From Raphanus sativus (Eukaryota > Streptophyta > Magnoliopsida > Brassicales > Brassicaceae): a DNA stretch of 64,000 bases. The notes under the pieces were generated by a model. It worked only from the letters and a program-made list of their open reading frames with translations, searched no databases and was not told the origin of the DNA. The stretch lies in the NCBI RefSeq assembly GCF_000801105.2, contig NC_079515.1, positions 29,039,407 through 29,103,406 on the forward strand, written 5' to 3'. Positions 11,859 to 25,790 of this stretch are shown piece by piece (the first letter of the stretch is position 1; each line of letters begins with the position of its first letter). The position numbers and the translations under genes are program-made.

Positions 11859-13312
11859 TCTATATTATTAAAAGAAAATAATTCTGAAAAAATCTATTTA
11901 TAAAATGTTATTACACCCTTTTTAATGGTATAATAATAATTTAGTTAATGGTCTTACATATAATTCTAATAAACCGATTCATTCATCATGTGCTTCTACC
12001 GAATAAAATGAAACGTGCGAAGGGCCCATACTATATACGATGGTTTTTTATATGAATATTCTATCATCTTTTTTCTTTTGTTACCAAATACAGCTACAGT
12101 TAAATTTTGTATTCGTAATAAAATTAAAAATTTACCAGTCGCTCAGTTTTAGTTCTACTACACATTCATATATGATCCGTTCCACCTTTGTTATATATGT
12201 TATTAAGCAACACATATCGCAACACTTATATACATTAGACATTAATTAATCCAATATCGGCCTATATTCTTTACTTCTCAGGCTACTAATAATACTTCAA
12301 AACTAAGTTTGTGTTTTATATTTACTCAACCCATCACAGTTAAAAAAATATTAAATAATTTTATACTTCAAATTTTTAAACAATAACTTATTTAGTTTTT
12401 TATAAGTAATAACTTATTCACAAAAATCCGTATTTTTGAAATGTACACAAATATAATGGGAAAGTAGATTTGGGCATTCAGATTTTCGGGTCGTCAGGTA
12501 CCCATTGGTTCCTTTCAAATATGATTTCTTCGAATTCTAGACATTTGAATCCAACTAAGTGTTTTGAAAAAAAATCAGTTTGAATTTCAATTCGAGTTCA
12601 TAATTAAAGTACATGTAAAATACATATAATTTCGATATGTAATAGATCCCAATAAATTCAAGTATTCAGGAAAAAAAACTCAAATTACTCGAAAACATGA
12701 AAAAGCCAAAGCACAAAAATACCTGAAAATCTAAATAAATATCTGAAAATATTCAAATATCTTAAATGCCCAAAAGTTTACCCCAAATTTTACTTGAGGA
12801 ACCAATAATATCCAAAACTTTATTCGAATAAACGAATTTTAATTTTAGATTTATTGAAACCAGAAACTATAACCAAAAACCCAAATCTAAAACTTAAAAT
12901 TGATATATGTAATAATGAAAACATATCTGAAATACTGAAATATTCATAATATATGTATAAACACAAAATATTTTGGGTACTTTGGATACGAGGACTTGGA
13001 TAGAGACATGGTCCCAAAAAATCTGCAATAGGAACTTTGCTCAACCCGAGACTCGAACCTCTATTTTTGTGTTGGTTTCAGTTTATTTTTTGGGTCCGGA
13101 TAAATTGCATATGTTTAAGAGAGTGTTACATAATAATGTGCATACAAAATCTAAAATAAATGAATTCATAATTATATAACTTTTTAAAGTTATCTTATTC
13201 GATATAATACTATTTTGTAACATAATAATATATAAAACCTCATAACTAATTTATATCAAATTTTGTTATAATTTAAAGAAACCGCGCTTTCAAAGCGCAG
13301 ATCAAAATCTAA
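11859..13312 (+). mobile_element. Non-autonomous Helitron, 1454 bp
   Basis: The 5' end TCTATATTATTAAAAG follows an A. The 3' end has a hairpin (CCGCGCTTTCAAAGCGC) then ATCAAAATCTAA directly before a T. This matches Helitron rules: TC start, CTRR end preceded by a hairpin, insertion between A and T. The inside holds AT-rich DNA and a decayed hAT-like CGGGTC-rich stretch at about 12470-13100 that looks like a nested insertion. No rolling-circle replicase or helicase is encoded. Confidence 0.75.
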
Positions 13313-13709
13313 TTTCTACATTAAGAATTAATAAAAGTCAGAGATAGATGTGAAAAATTAGATACGTTTTTTACAATATGTATTTTTACATGGTTAATTG
13401 TATGTTGATGTATCTAGGATAATCTAGGATAGTATCACACAATGGTTAAAATATTATGATAACTAACTATACTGGTTTAAATATTATGATAACTAATGAA
13501 TATGTTTACAAAGAAAAAAAGTTCAACGCAGTCTATAAAGAGATTTTTCGATTACTTAAAATTCATATAGTTTATATCTGCTTTCTCTTTTGGATACAAA
13601 GTTGTATATTGGCTTTGTTGGAACATTTTATCAAATTGCTACTCTAAAAAGTTGCATGCACTATTTGTGATTGGTTAGTTTCATCATTACTACAAGAATT
13701 TAAGGAGTA

Positions 13710-13740
13710 CTAGGTAGATATCCGCGCTACGCCGCGGAAA
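13710..13740 (-). mobile_element. Helitron 3' terminus in reverse orientation
   Basis: A at 13709 is followed by CTAG, a short spacer and the hairpin CCGCGCTACGCCGCGG: a minus-strand Helitron 3' end (hairpin then CTAG before T). The element should extend rightward, but I could not place its TC end in the AT-rich DNA up to about 14.5 kb. Confidence 0.6.
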
Positions 13741-14880
13741 TCATAATACAAATTAGTTTTACATATGGATTCATGCATTTTATTTGTCATGAGACAATGG
13801 TTGAAAGATTATACAAGATTTAATTTATATCCAATTTTAAAAATTTGGTTAAAAATTGTAGTTTTTGTTTGTTTTATCTTTGTCAGATTAATACAAACAT
13901 TACTTAATAAATCATATCTATCTACCTGTACTACTATTTATGAAGCAATTTTTGCAATAGAGATCTAACGTTAAAAGTTAGAGTAGTTAATATTGTTCAT
14001 ACTTAATGAATAAAATATATAAATTAGATAAAAAATAAAAACGAATTTAAAAGATATTTGATTAGATAAGTGATTAAAATTAATAATAAAAAGATAATCC
14101 AAAATCTAAAAAATATATTTAAAATAAAAATATAATTCATATATATGTTGTGTTATTATCCAAATATATCTAAGAGTAAAAAGGTTAAAAGTTAAAAAAA
14201 ACATAAAAACGCATAGCTAAATATTAAATGATATTCTTAATTGAATATATTTGAAAAATAGAAAATTGTATAATTTTGAGATTTATTTATTATTAATAAA
14301 TAATTAATATAGTTTACAAATAAATTTTCAAAAATTATGATACATAAAAATTACAAATAAAAACATAAATAAAAATTTAACATTATATAATTTTAATTAG
14401 TAATACATATATTAATAAATAATTATAAAACATTTACGTCTGCATATGCGGAAAGCACCTATTGTTTATGAATAAATAAGAAAATTATGTTGACCTGATG
14501 AATAAAAGACCTATACGATTTTTCAACCTATATGTAAAAAAAATAAGAGGTTTTTGGAAAACATGTCTGCTATTTTAAATTAAGATTAGATTTTTTATTA
14601 TTATTTTTAGTTTCTTAAAATTTGGTAATTTTCTATAAGCTTAAAATAATGTTTGTGACGAATCCATATTGTGTTTTTATGAACTAAACCTATTTAATTT
14701 GAATTTTAGTCATTTGAAAATATTTTCACTTTTTGTTATTGCATGAACATCTGGAGATATCTAAGGTTTGACTTTTTCTATATTTAGATCAAAGTCTCGT
14801 TCACCTAATTTTTATGATGAAGTTACTATTATGTAACTTTAAAAACTGGAATGTATTATATTGGTAACTTATGAATTAAG
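13741..14880. other. AT-rich DNA, probable body of the reverse Helitron
   Basis: Very AT-rich with many short A/T runs. No gene or clear terminus of another element was recognised. Confidence 0.35.
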
Positions 14881-16457
<1,577 letters not shown>

Positions 16458-18652
16458 ATGTCGGAGGGAAATAGAACCGATGATGGCGACAGAACTCTCT
16501 TTAAGCAGCAAGAAACTTCTCAAATCAGCTCTTTTCTCAACGAATTTCCGGCGAGTACTAATGTTCTTGTTGTCGAACCCAATTTTGTAACTTTACTTAA
16601 GATGAAAAAACTCATGAGCAAATATGGCTATCAAGGTCGTCTCTCTTTCTCCCTCTCTTATTTTGAAGGATAGATTGTGTTACTAGGGTTAGGGTTTACT
16701 GATATGTTTTTTTGTTATCCAGTGACGATTTATGCGGATGCAGAATCAGCTCTCGCGTTTCTGAGAAACCGTGAACATGAGATTAATCTCGTGATCTGGG
16801 ATTTTCATATGCCTGGAACTAATGGAATCCAAGCTCTCAAAATCATTTGTACAGAGATGGATCTGCCTGTCCTAAGTATGTTAATCGAAGATTTTTCTTT
16901 TTCAAATTGTATTAATTAAACCAAATTTCTATTAATTAGATTTATAATAATTATCTATTTCGTCTTTGTGTAGTTATGTCTGATGATGACCGAACAACAT
17001 CGGTGATGGAAGCAATGGTTCATGGTGCATGCTACTATGTTACGAAACCAGTTAGAAAGGAGGTCTTAGCCAATATATGGCAACACATTGTACGTAAAAG
17101 GATGATGCCTAAATTAAGTGTAATTCCACCGGTTCAATTAGATGGGGTTCATAATCAAGACAGTTTCAAGCAAGACAAAGATGACCCCATGCCCGTGGAC
17201 CAAGGTAATAGTGAACAAAATATCAATATGATAGGAGAAAATCTACCAATCCAATCAGATTCGGTTCAGAGTGACGGTTTAGACCAAGACAACAACGATT
17301 CACGGACCACAAGCCCATACAACGGTGGACAAAACATTGATGGAGAAGAAAGAAGACAACTGAAGAAACGGATGGAGTGGACTAGAGATCTTGAAGAGAA
17401 ATTTCACAAAGCCATCGATGATCTTGGTGGTGCAAAAAGTAATAAAACTAGTCTTAATCTCTATTCTATCAATTTGCTTATTATTATCTTCTTTTATTTG
17501 TTCCTAACCATATTTTGAAATGAAAACGCAGAAGCTAATCCCAAGCGACTTCTCAAAAGGCTGGAAGAAATGAATGTCAAAGGGCTCACTAGAAGAATTG
17601 TGTGTAGTCATCTTCAGGTTAAAAGCCAAAACTTTATGGATTCTTGTGTGACCATTAATCTAGGATTTTGCGCATACTAGTAACGCAAATTCTACATTAA
17701 TTTTGTTGTCGTGCAGAAATATCGTCTTAGTCTTCAGGGAAAACAAACCACTCAACCGATGCAAGAGTTTCGTTGGTCCCGTGCATGTACAAATTCACCT
17801 CTCTTAGATTGGAACAATGTTCACAGTGCAACATCGTCCCTTATAAATGGTGGAGCCTCTTATCCCCCGGCCCGGAAGCAATATCAAAATGGCTACATGG
17901 CAGTGAACAACAACAACACTGCATCATCGTCCCTTATGACTGGTCGAGCCACTTACCCGGTCCAGGACAATCAGTATCAAAATGGCTACATGGAAGTGAA
18001 CAACAACAACACTGCATTATTGTCCCTTATGAGTGGTCGAGCCACTTACCCGGTCCAGGACAACCAGTATCAAAATGGCTACATGGAAGTGAACAACAAC
18101 CACGCTGCATCACCGTCCCTTATGAATGGTCGAGCTACTTACCCAGTCCATGAAAATCAGTATCAAAATGGCTACATGGAAGTGAACAACAACCTCGCGG
18201 CATCATCGTCCAATGGTCGAGCTACTTACCCGGTCCAGGACAATCAGTATCAAAATGGCTACTTGGGAGTGAACAACAACCAGGTCATGACCAATACTAT
18301 GCCTCGTTTGCCATATGATCTTGACCATGATCACCATTTGCAGAAGCAGAAGCTTGAACAACAACATATGCTTTCTAATCAATTGAAGCCTGAAAATGCT
18401 TCCAGCAGCGATATAGAAGAGGATCGGGGACTGACGTATACTGTGCCTCGTTTGCCCTATGATCTCAGCCATGGGAACCATCTCCAGCAGCAACAAGAAC
18501 ATCAGCTTCCTCATCGATGGAATAACGTTATGAGTAACAATGAACCGGAACTAGCTTCCGGCAATGGTGTAACGGGCCCCGAGGGGGTTGATCCAAGTTT
18601 ACCGTATGACCCAAACGAGCTCTTTATCAACGGGTATAATTACAATCAGTAG
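16458..18652 (+). CDS. ARR19: Type-B response regulator, ARR19-like, 5 exons
   Basis: Exons 16458-16635, 16723-16875, 16974-17438, 17532-17617 and 17717-18652 join to 605 residues. Residues 35-150 form a receiver domain; the phospho-acceptor is D86 in VIWDFHMPG and the conserved lysine is K135 in YVTKPV. The usual N-terminal acidic pair is E40-P41 (VLVVEPN), so Mg2+ binding and phosphorylation may be weak. Residues about 239-300 form a GARP (Myb-like) DNA-binding domain (MEWTRDLEEKFHKAIDDLGG, then LEEMNVKGLTRRIVCSHLQ and KYRLSL). The C-terminal half is Asn/Gln-rich with five tandem copies of a 31-residue unit. Type-B ARRs are nuclear cytokinin-pathway activators; ARR19 (At1g49190) belongs to a divergent subgroup with reproductive-tissue expression. 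Confidence 0.9.
17834..18285 (+). repeat. In-frame 93-bp tandem repeat within ARR19-like exon 5
   Basis: Units start at 17834, 17927, 18020, 18113 and about 18206. Each encodes a variant of SLMxGRATYPVQDNQYQNGY followed by MEVNNNxxA. Units 2 to 4 are very similar at the DNA level; the first is more diverged and the last lacks a few codons. The period of exactly 93 bp keeps the frame open. Confidence 0.9.
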
Positions 18653-19370
18653 TTTGGCTGTCTCTTTAATTACTTAATCATGCGTAGGAGATTATTCGGT
18701 TTCTTGGAAGTTTCATGATTGTGAGAGAATCATCAGTGACATGAAGAAAAGGAAGTGAAGAACGAGAGCATGCATGTGACTTGTTTTGTGAGTCGCAAGA
18801 AGATTAGGTTTGTTGTTATTCTATGGAACTCATTTCAAATACTGGTCAGTGATAATATGCATATCAGTAAAACAGTATCAATGTATTTCATTTTCTTATA
18901 CAATTTTGTTATGTTATTTAATAGATAATTATGTTTTTAATTAATTACTTGATTCCAATTTATAATCAGTTAGATGCGAGTGAGTTAATTCCATTCATAA
19001 AATTAGGAAATTTAAAGAACAAATAGAATGCCATAGATCAGATATTTTCTTATTGTTTGTTAAATTTGTATTTGATTTTGAAGCTTACATATATATCATT
19101 CAGATGATTTTGAAGCTTAGACAAAATGGTGCATATTTGCCTCAGTTTTTTTCTCCTTTTTTTGAGAAACAAGCCTCAGTTTCTTTCTCTCTCGTTTTAG
19201 CTGTAGCGTCTTCGTTTAGGTTGAAATCTGTGTAAGTCTAGTGGGTTGTGATATTTCCCACCTGCCCTTAAGGTAACATATTCGAAACCACTTGCTTCTT
19301 TTTTACAGAAAAAAGTTTAGGTTTTCACAAAAATGTGTAAACAATTAGATATATACCAGATATAACAATT
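18653..19370. other. Intergenic, 3' side of ARR19-like gene
   Basis: 3' untranslated region and spacer. No additional gene recognised. Confidence 0.4.
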
Positions 19371-19638
19371 TACTACTCCATTCGTTTCTTAAAGAGTGTC
19401 GTTGTGACATTTTTCACACAAATTAAGAAAGTTGTTGAAATATATATAAGTTGTAATTAATTATACATCTTTGACTAATAATATTTTAGATAAATAAAAT
19501 TATTTATAAAATCAATGCAGTTTGCAATTAATTTTCAACTGAAAGTTAATATAATTTACATTGGAATTGTAAAGTGACACTCTTTGTGTAACAAGAAAAT
19601 GAGCTCAGAGTGACACTTATTATGAAACAGAAGTAGTA
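19371..19638. mobile_element. Stowaway-like MITE (diverged)
   Basis: The left end CTACTCCATTCGTTTC and the right end GAAACAGAAGTAGTA are inverted repeats of the CTCCCTCCGTTTC type, with TA at both borders and an AT-rich interior of about 240 bp. Confidence 0.6.
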
Positions 19639-20177
19639 TTTTAGAATGTTTATCGATATAGGGGAAAATGTCAATAATGTAAAAATGTGAAATACAATGT
19701 AAAAGATGTTGCGCAGAAAAGGAGTCAATAAATCATGTTTTATTTGAATAATCTCTGTCAATTTTAATATGCACTTTATCAAGAATTCTCATTTATCCAA
19801 CTAGATTTTCTACACAATCAGTATTTGCGAATATGAATGATTTATTTTGGAAAATTGCATAAAACAGAAAATAATCAATTTATTTTTATTTTATATTATA
19901 TTTTCAAAAGGAAAAATGATAAAATTTCAATAGAATTAATAGAAACCCTAGAGAAACTCCAAAACTGACAAAGACAGAATCAAATTGTGGAAGGAAAGCT
20001 AAACTACTATTGCATCAAAATGAAACTCAGACACAATCTACTAAGTATGGAGATGTGGAAATTCATAATTTGCTTCGACGAAGAAAGGTGATGTTTTTTT
20101 TGGTCAACAGAAAGATGATGTTTTACAGATAGATTTTATAAAGATAAAAAGTTTTTTCTGGCATGACTGATATAATA

Positions 20178-20416
20178 TTCCCTCCGTTTCGATTTAATTG
20201 TCGTTACAGGAAAAAAATTTTGTTTCAAAATAAATGTCATTTTAGAGTTTTAATGCAAAATTTATTAAAAAGATTCTTCATTTTATTTTTCTATTGGTTG
20301 AAATATGGTTAGATTTATAGGTAATTGTGTTTTTATCTTGGAAATATACAAAATCATATGTTTTCTTAATCTATGTGAATAAATCTAGAACAACAATTAA
20401 AATGAAACAGATGGAG
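20178..20416. mobile_element. Stowaway-like MITE, ~239 bp
   Basis: Ends TTCCCTCCGTTTCGATTTA and TAAAATGAAACAGATGGAG are imperfect inverted repeats flanked by TA. The interior is closely similar to the copy at 36057-36294 (shared AATGCAAAATTTATTAAAAA and GGTAATTGTGTTTTTATCTT stretches). Confidence 0.8.
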
Positions 20417-20685
20417 TACTATAGAGGATTTCAATAGATTAATGGAGGTAAGAAATACTAGGAGTAGCTTATCCCCTAAATCTGAAGCATTTATTTGAAC
20501 CATGAAATGCATGAAGAATCACCAATAATTACATGTGACGTTTGCTATAAATTATTTTCAATTAACGAAAATAGTTTTGGAACCAGAAAAATAACATGCA
20601 TTTACAACTTAAAAGAAATTCAGGGGAGAAGGAAAATTTCAATATTTTGTGATTACGCACGTTCCTATGTCTCAAAACATAAGGG

Positions 20686-21557
20686 AATCTTATAAACATA
20701 TAGAATATTCTCTCTCTAGAGTAAATCCTCTCCCCTCTCTCTAGAGAACCACCGTAAGCTTAATCGACTCCGGCCGACGGCGTGGCTCCCATAGCCACCG
20801 TCGGTCCGGCTTTGCTTTCATCTCTATGTTCTTTCTCTTTTCTCTTGATCGGCTTTTACTTTCTTGTTTTCCGGCGTCGCATCTTCCTATGGTGGACGGT
20901 CGGCTCTGTCTCCGGCGTTGCACCTTTCCGATGAGGGTGAGCGGTCGGCTCTCTGTTTCTGCGTCGCACGGCCTCTACGGTGTCGACAGCGGCTCTGGTT
21001 GGATTCCGGTTTCCGACTGTGACTTGGTGGTGTTTGCGGCTTTGCTTCAGGCGGAGACCTTGATGAATCGAAGGTTTTCTCCGGTGAAGAAGGCGAAGGG
21101 GTAGAAGATGACGACTTCCCTGGCTCTGGAAGAGATCTCGATATTGGTGTCGACGACGCTCTCCTGTCAACGAGTTCAGGTGAAGTAGATGGGTGTGATT
21201 TCTGTCTCCGGCGGGGTCCGGAGGACAAGTCTCAGGTGTAGGATTTGGATTGTTCCGCCGGCATGAGAGTCCGATTGTGTTCCCGGCGTCTGCTCCGTCG
21301 TGTTGTCGGTCAAGCGGCAGCGTTCGTGACACGTGCTCCTGTGTGGAGTTAAAATCGAACACGTGGATGACGAGCTTGACGCGCGTGGGATCGCTCCATT
21401 TCGGATGGGCTTTGCTTCGTGGGCCTAAAAATTTTCCGTTTTATTTAGGCCTTGGGCTTTATTGTTTTAGTTTATGTTTTCGGGTTTGGTCTTGTATCAG
21501 TTTTTGCGGCCTTTGGACCTTGTTAATAAAATTTCCATAGATGGCAAAAAAAAAAAA
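20686..21557 (+). mobile_element. Complete non-LTR retroposon, 872 bp, Sadhu-like
   Basis: Bounded by identical 19-bp target duplications ATGTCTCAAAACATAAGGG at 20667-20685 and 21558-21576. The insert starts with CT-rich DNA, has a GC-rich middle, carries AATAAA near the 3' end and finishes in a poly(A) tail. It has no long conserved ORF; small overlapping frames on both strands follow from its GC content. Length, GC-rich body, lack of coding capacity, tail and long duplication fit the Sadhu retroposons described in Arabidopsis; an internally deleted LINE is the alternative. The retroposition itself is clear; the family name is an inference. The exact repeats indicate a recent insertion. Confidence 0.85.
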
Positions 21558-21576
21558 ATGTCTCAAAACATAAGGG

Positions 21577-22593
21577 CACATAATCTTCTATGTGGTGCTG
21601 ACAAACAACTGTCATATTTAGTCTTTCTTGATACGGAGTTCTATATTTGATTAGCGAGTCTTAATCGAATACGTTTATACTGATGACAAAAAAAAACAAT
21701 TTACTATTAATAGTGTAAATTATAGTGGAACGAAATGTTTCTGTTGTGGGTTCAGAAGACATTTAGTTGTCCATCTACTTACAATCATTCCCATCTGAAT
21801 AAATTGACATTTAGTCGTCCATAAATTGACCCGGTTGAATAAATTTCTGGCTCCACCACTGAATTATCTAGTAATATACTTTGAGTGTATGCAGAGTGAA
21901 ACAAGATAGTTTACAAATAATTGTTCAATTCTTTAAACTATCGAGGCTCTCAAGAAGATTTCCTTGGAGTTTCAAAATATTTATTTCCTTGGAGTTTCAA
22001 AATATTTACTCCTAATAATAAAGAAATGTTAAAGATGCTCAAATATCTGAAATCATTCAGTTGCAAAAAATAAGGAAATGGTAAATTGCTATTGCAATTA
22101 TAGTGATGTTCTTTTCTTGTGGATAAATTATCTTATCATTAACAAACCGTATCTAGGAAGGACAAAGGCACAATAAGAAAGTGGTAAGGTTAGACTGATA
22201 ATGTTTTAATTCATGTGAGACAGAACAAAACTATATCAATAAACAGTTTTGGACAAGTGATAGTCCCTCCACATGCATCTTTTGGTTGTAGAGGTATGGG
22301 CCAATGGAACAATCAGCACTCAAGGATTCATGAGACTAGGTTACCTCTTTCTGGGTCTCATATCCTCTCAAATGTCACTTGAAAAGAATAAGAAAATGCC
22401 ACTTTCTTAACCAAATCTTATTAGTCTACTGTTATAAAGAATTCTCAGTCTCCACTCAGTATTACTAATCAGTAATATTTCAACTTATATTAGACCACTT
22501 TGAATTCCCCAAACACACAAAAAGAAACAAAAAGCAAACAAAGCTAATCAAAGCAGAGAGAATTACCTTCTTCAGCTCAAGCCTTCCAAGAAC
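21577..22593. other. Intergenic with small 25-bp tandem duplication
   Basis: No gene. A TTTCCTTGGAGTTTCAAAA-type unit is repeated in tandem at about 21958-22010. The right part was presumably the promoter of the ATL pseudogene that follows. Confidence 0.4.
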
Positions 22594-23118
<525 letters not shown>

Positions 23119-25790
23119 CTCCAGTTAAGCTGATCAAGTGACAGCACCAGCATCAAAAGAAAGCTAATTGTCAGGATTTCTCCTCTAGAACCTGAAGGAA
23201 GAGTAAACACTTTTAGGGAAAGCAACTAGAAGTTCAGAAAAAAAAAACATCATAAATTCACTATGGTTAAGTTAGATAAGATACTTCAATTTTTAATGTC
23301 TTTGTTTGTTTGCCTGTTGCACAAAGTGTATACGATACAATGATCCTTATGGCACAGCTTAGTCAGTTATTCTCCCAGTTCAGATAATTAAGATTCGGAC
23401 CGCCACTTCTCTGAAAGCATGATATATCTCACTTTTGGTAGCATCTCATTGAGTTCATCAAACTTCTCTTTGCAAAGTTATTTTTGTATGGCGGAATGTA
23501 AAGTATGGCATTCTTATCCAATGACATTAAAATTCATCTATAACCAAAGAATAACAAGTGCTAGTCGTATATACTTTATGTGTCACAAAACAGAACAAAT
23601 GGTTTCTGGTAATAAATGCCAAGATATTGTGTCAAGAATCGGTGTTTAGTCTATGTGATGCAATTACAGTCTAGACCTGATGGCCTATATGCTTGATAGT
23701 GATCAATTCATGAATTAAATGCATATATTTACTTGACCTGACCCACGTAGCACACTACCTATATGCCTCAAAAGAAATCCACACGCATGAGTATAAGTGA
23801 TCAGGATAGCAAACATACCACATGATTCTCGTCCCAGTGATAACGAAATCAACTCTCCCATAATTTGGTAAACAAATCAATATAAGTTGATTAAGAAAAT
23901 TCAGACCTAAAAGCTATCAATCATGCTATGCCAAACTTGGTCTGGGATGATGTTATTTACAAGATCGTGGAAAATGCCCTGTCTAGATTTAGTAAAAATA
24001 CTCTATTATGATTCTTTTCTCCACAGAAAGATCACATCTCGGGTATGTACACTAGCTTTTTTTTTTTTGAAACACTTATGTACACTAGCTAGCTCAAGAT
24101 ATTATGATGATAAGTGAACCGAGAAAAGGTTAAGCTAACGATTCAGATTTACTCTTAAAATAAAAGACTTTCTCCGTTTTAGAAAGACTTATGTTTTAGA
24201 AAAAAAATTGTTTCAAAAAGATGCATTTTTATATTTTTCAATATAGTTTTTGTCAATTAATAATGAAAAATTGTGTGTTTCAAAAAAATTAATTACATTT
24301 TTTGAAATATTATTTATTTAAAAATATAAAATATAAAATTACAAAAAATTATGCATTAATAATTAAATTTTAATGTGTTTTGTTAATAAGTGTGAAAATC
24401 TTAACATATGTATTATTTTGAAACAGATAGAACATAAAATAACATTCAATTATAAGAACTCCAACTACCAAAAACAAGCTGGAATCCACAACCCATTGTT
24501 AAAAATACACTAGTAGCTGATACATACCACAAGTATCATGTCATAAACAAGCTTATCAAAACAAGAATCATATCGTAAACAAATAATGGCAAAAGATCCT
24601 AGGTACTTCGGGTTGGATAAGATGTAAATAAAGTACTGAAATTTCAACGAACAACTAATATCCTCATTATAAAGTAATTGAGGATGTGCGTAAAAAGGTG
24701 TTATTAACAAAAGACTGTGGTTTACAGCTAAGCATATGTCTACTGTAAGTCTGTAACACAATATTTTCGTGTTATAGTGGGGGAGAGTTATCTTATGTTA
24801 ACAGCGTTATTACAGAATGTAAATACAGAACCACTAGGGGACAATGGTAGCTTTGGAAGATAATGTTTTAAAAACACTATCATACTGCTTTAAGAAATTT
24901 CGGACCACTAGTTGCCCAAAAAAAAATAAAAAAATTCGGACCACTTGTAGGACTAAAGACCTCGAAGAACAGATATATGTTTGAACCTTTGTAATATAAC
25001 ACTCTTTCCATTTCAAAAAAAAATATATTTTCTAAATTTTTTACAATTTTTAAGAATATATAAAAAAATTTAATAATAAATACTTTATTTTTTGTATTTA
25101 ACTATTTCCTATGATGTTAAAAAGGTATTTCTTATGATTTTTAACCAATCAAAATTCAATAAACACAATTAATGTTTTTGAAATCTACAATTTGTTATAT
25201 TACATACATTGAAAATGTAAAATTTAGATCTTTTAAAAACAATTTTTTTCTAAAACATGAATAATTATGAAACGGAACGAATAAGCTTTAAAATAATTTA
25301 TAACTAATGCTAATAATATAAATAAATAATAATAATGGAGAAAGGTTTTAGACTTACCGTTATAAAGCAAAAGACCTATACGCAATAGGCTTGGCCTATT
25401 CATCCTAGCACCAAATGAAGTTATCTACATTATCAAGAGAAACAAAAAGATTTTAGTATGAAAGGTGAGCAGATAGATATTTAGTATGAGATATTTCACT
25501 TAAATAGTTCACAAAAAAAAACGAACACTGAGAAATGGCATTGAAGAGTAATGATTATCAATAGGTTCCACTAATAATGCTGCTCCCTCAGTTTTTTTTA
25601 TTTGATCTTTTAGGACTAACACACAAATTAAAAAATATATACTTTTGTTGAAATCAATTGATTACAACAAAAAGTAACTAAAAACAACTAATCATTACTA
25701 TTCTAATCAAATAAGACAAAAAATTACACGTTATTTTTAATAGTTTAATCAATACTTTAATAGTTTTATTTCGAAAGTTTCAAAACATCA
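23119..25790. other. Intergenic, AT-rich, with decayed MITEs
   Basis: No gene recognised. Stowaway-like remnants are visible at about 24168-24430 (TTTCTCCGTTTTAGAAAG to TTTGAAACAGATAGAAC) and about 25003-25287 (CTCTTTCCATTTC to TATGAAACGGAACGAA). A related CTGCTCCCTCAGTTT end lies near 25579. Small open frames here show no domain. Confidence 0.5.

Noticed and set aside
17773..18514. Alternative frames over ARR19-like exon 5
   Set aside because: Produced by the 93-bp tandem repeat; the annotated frame continues from the GARP domain.
20741..21540. Several open frames of 60-168 codons on both strands
   Set aside because: They sit within the GC-rich non-coding retroposon and have no recognisable domain.
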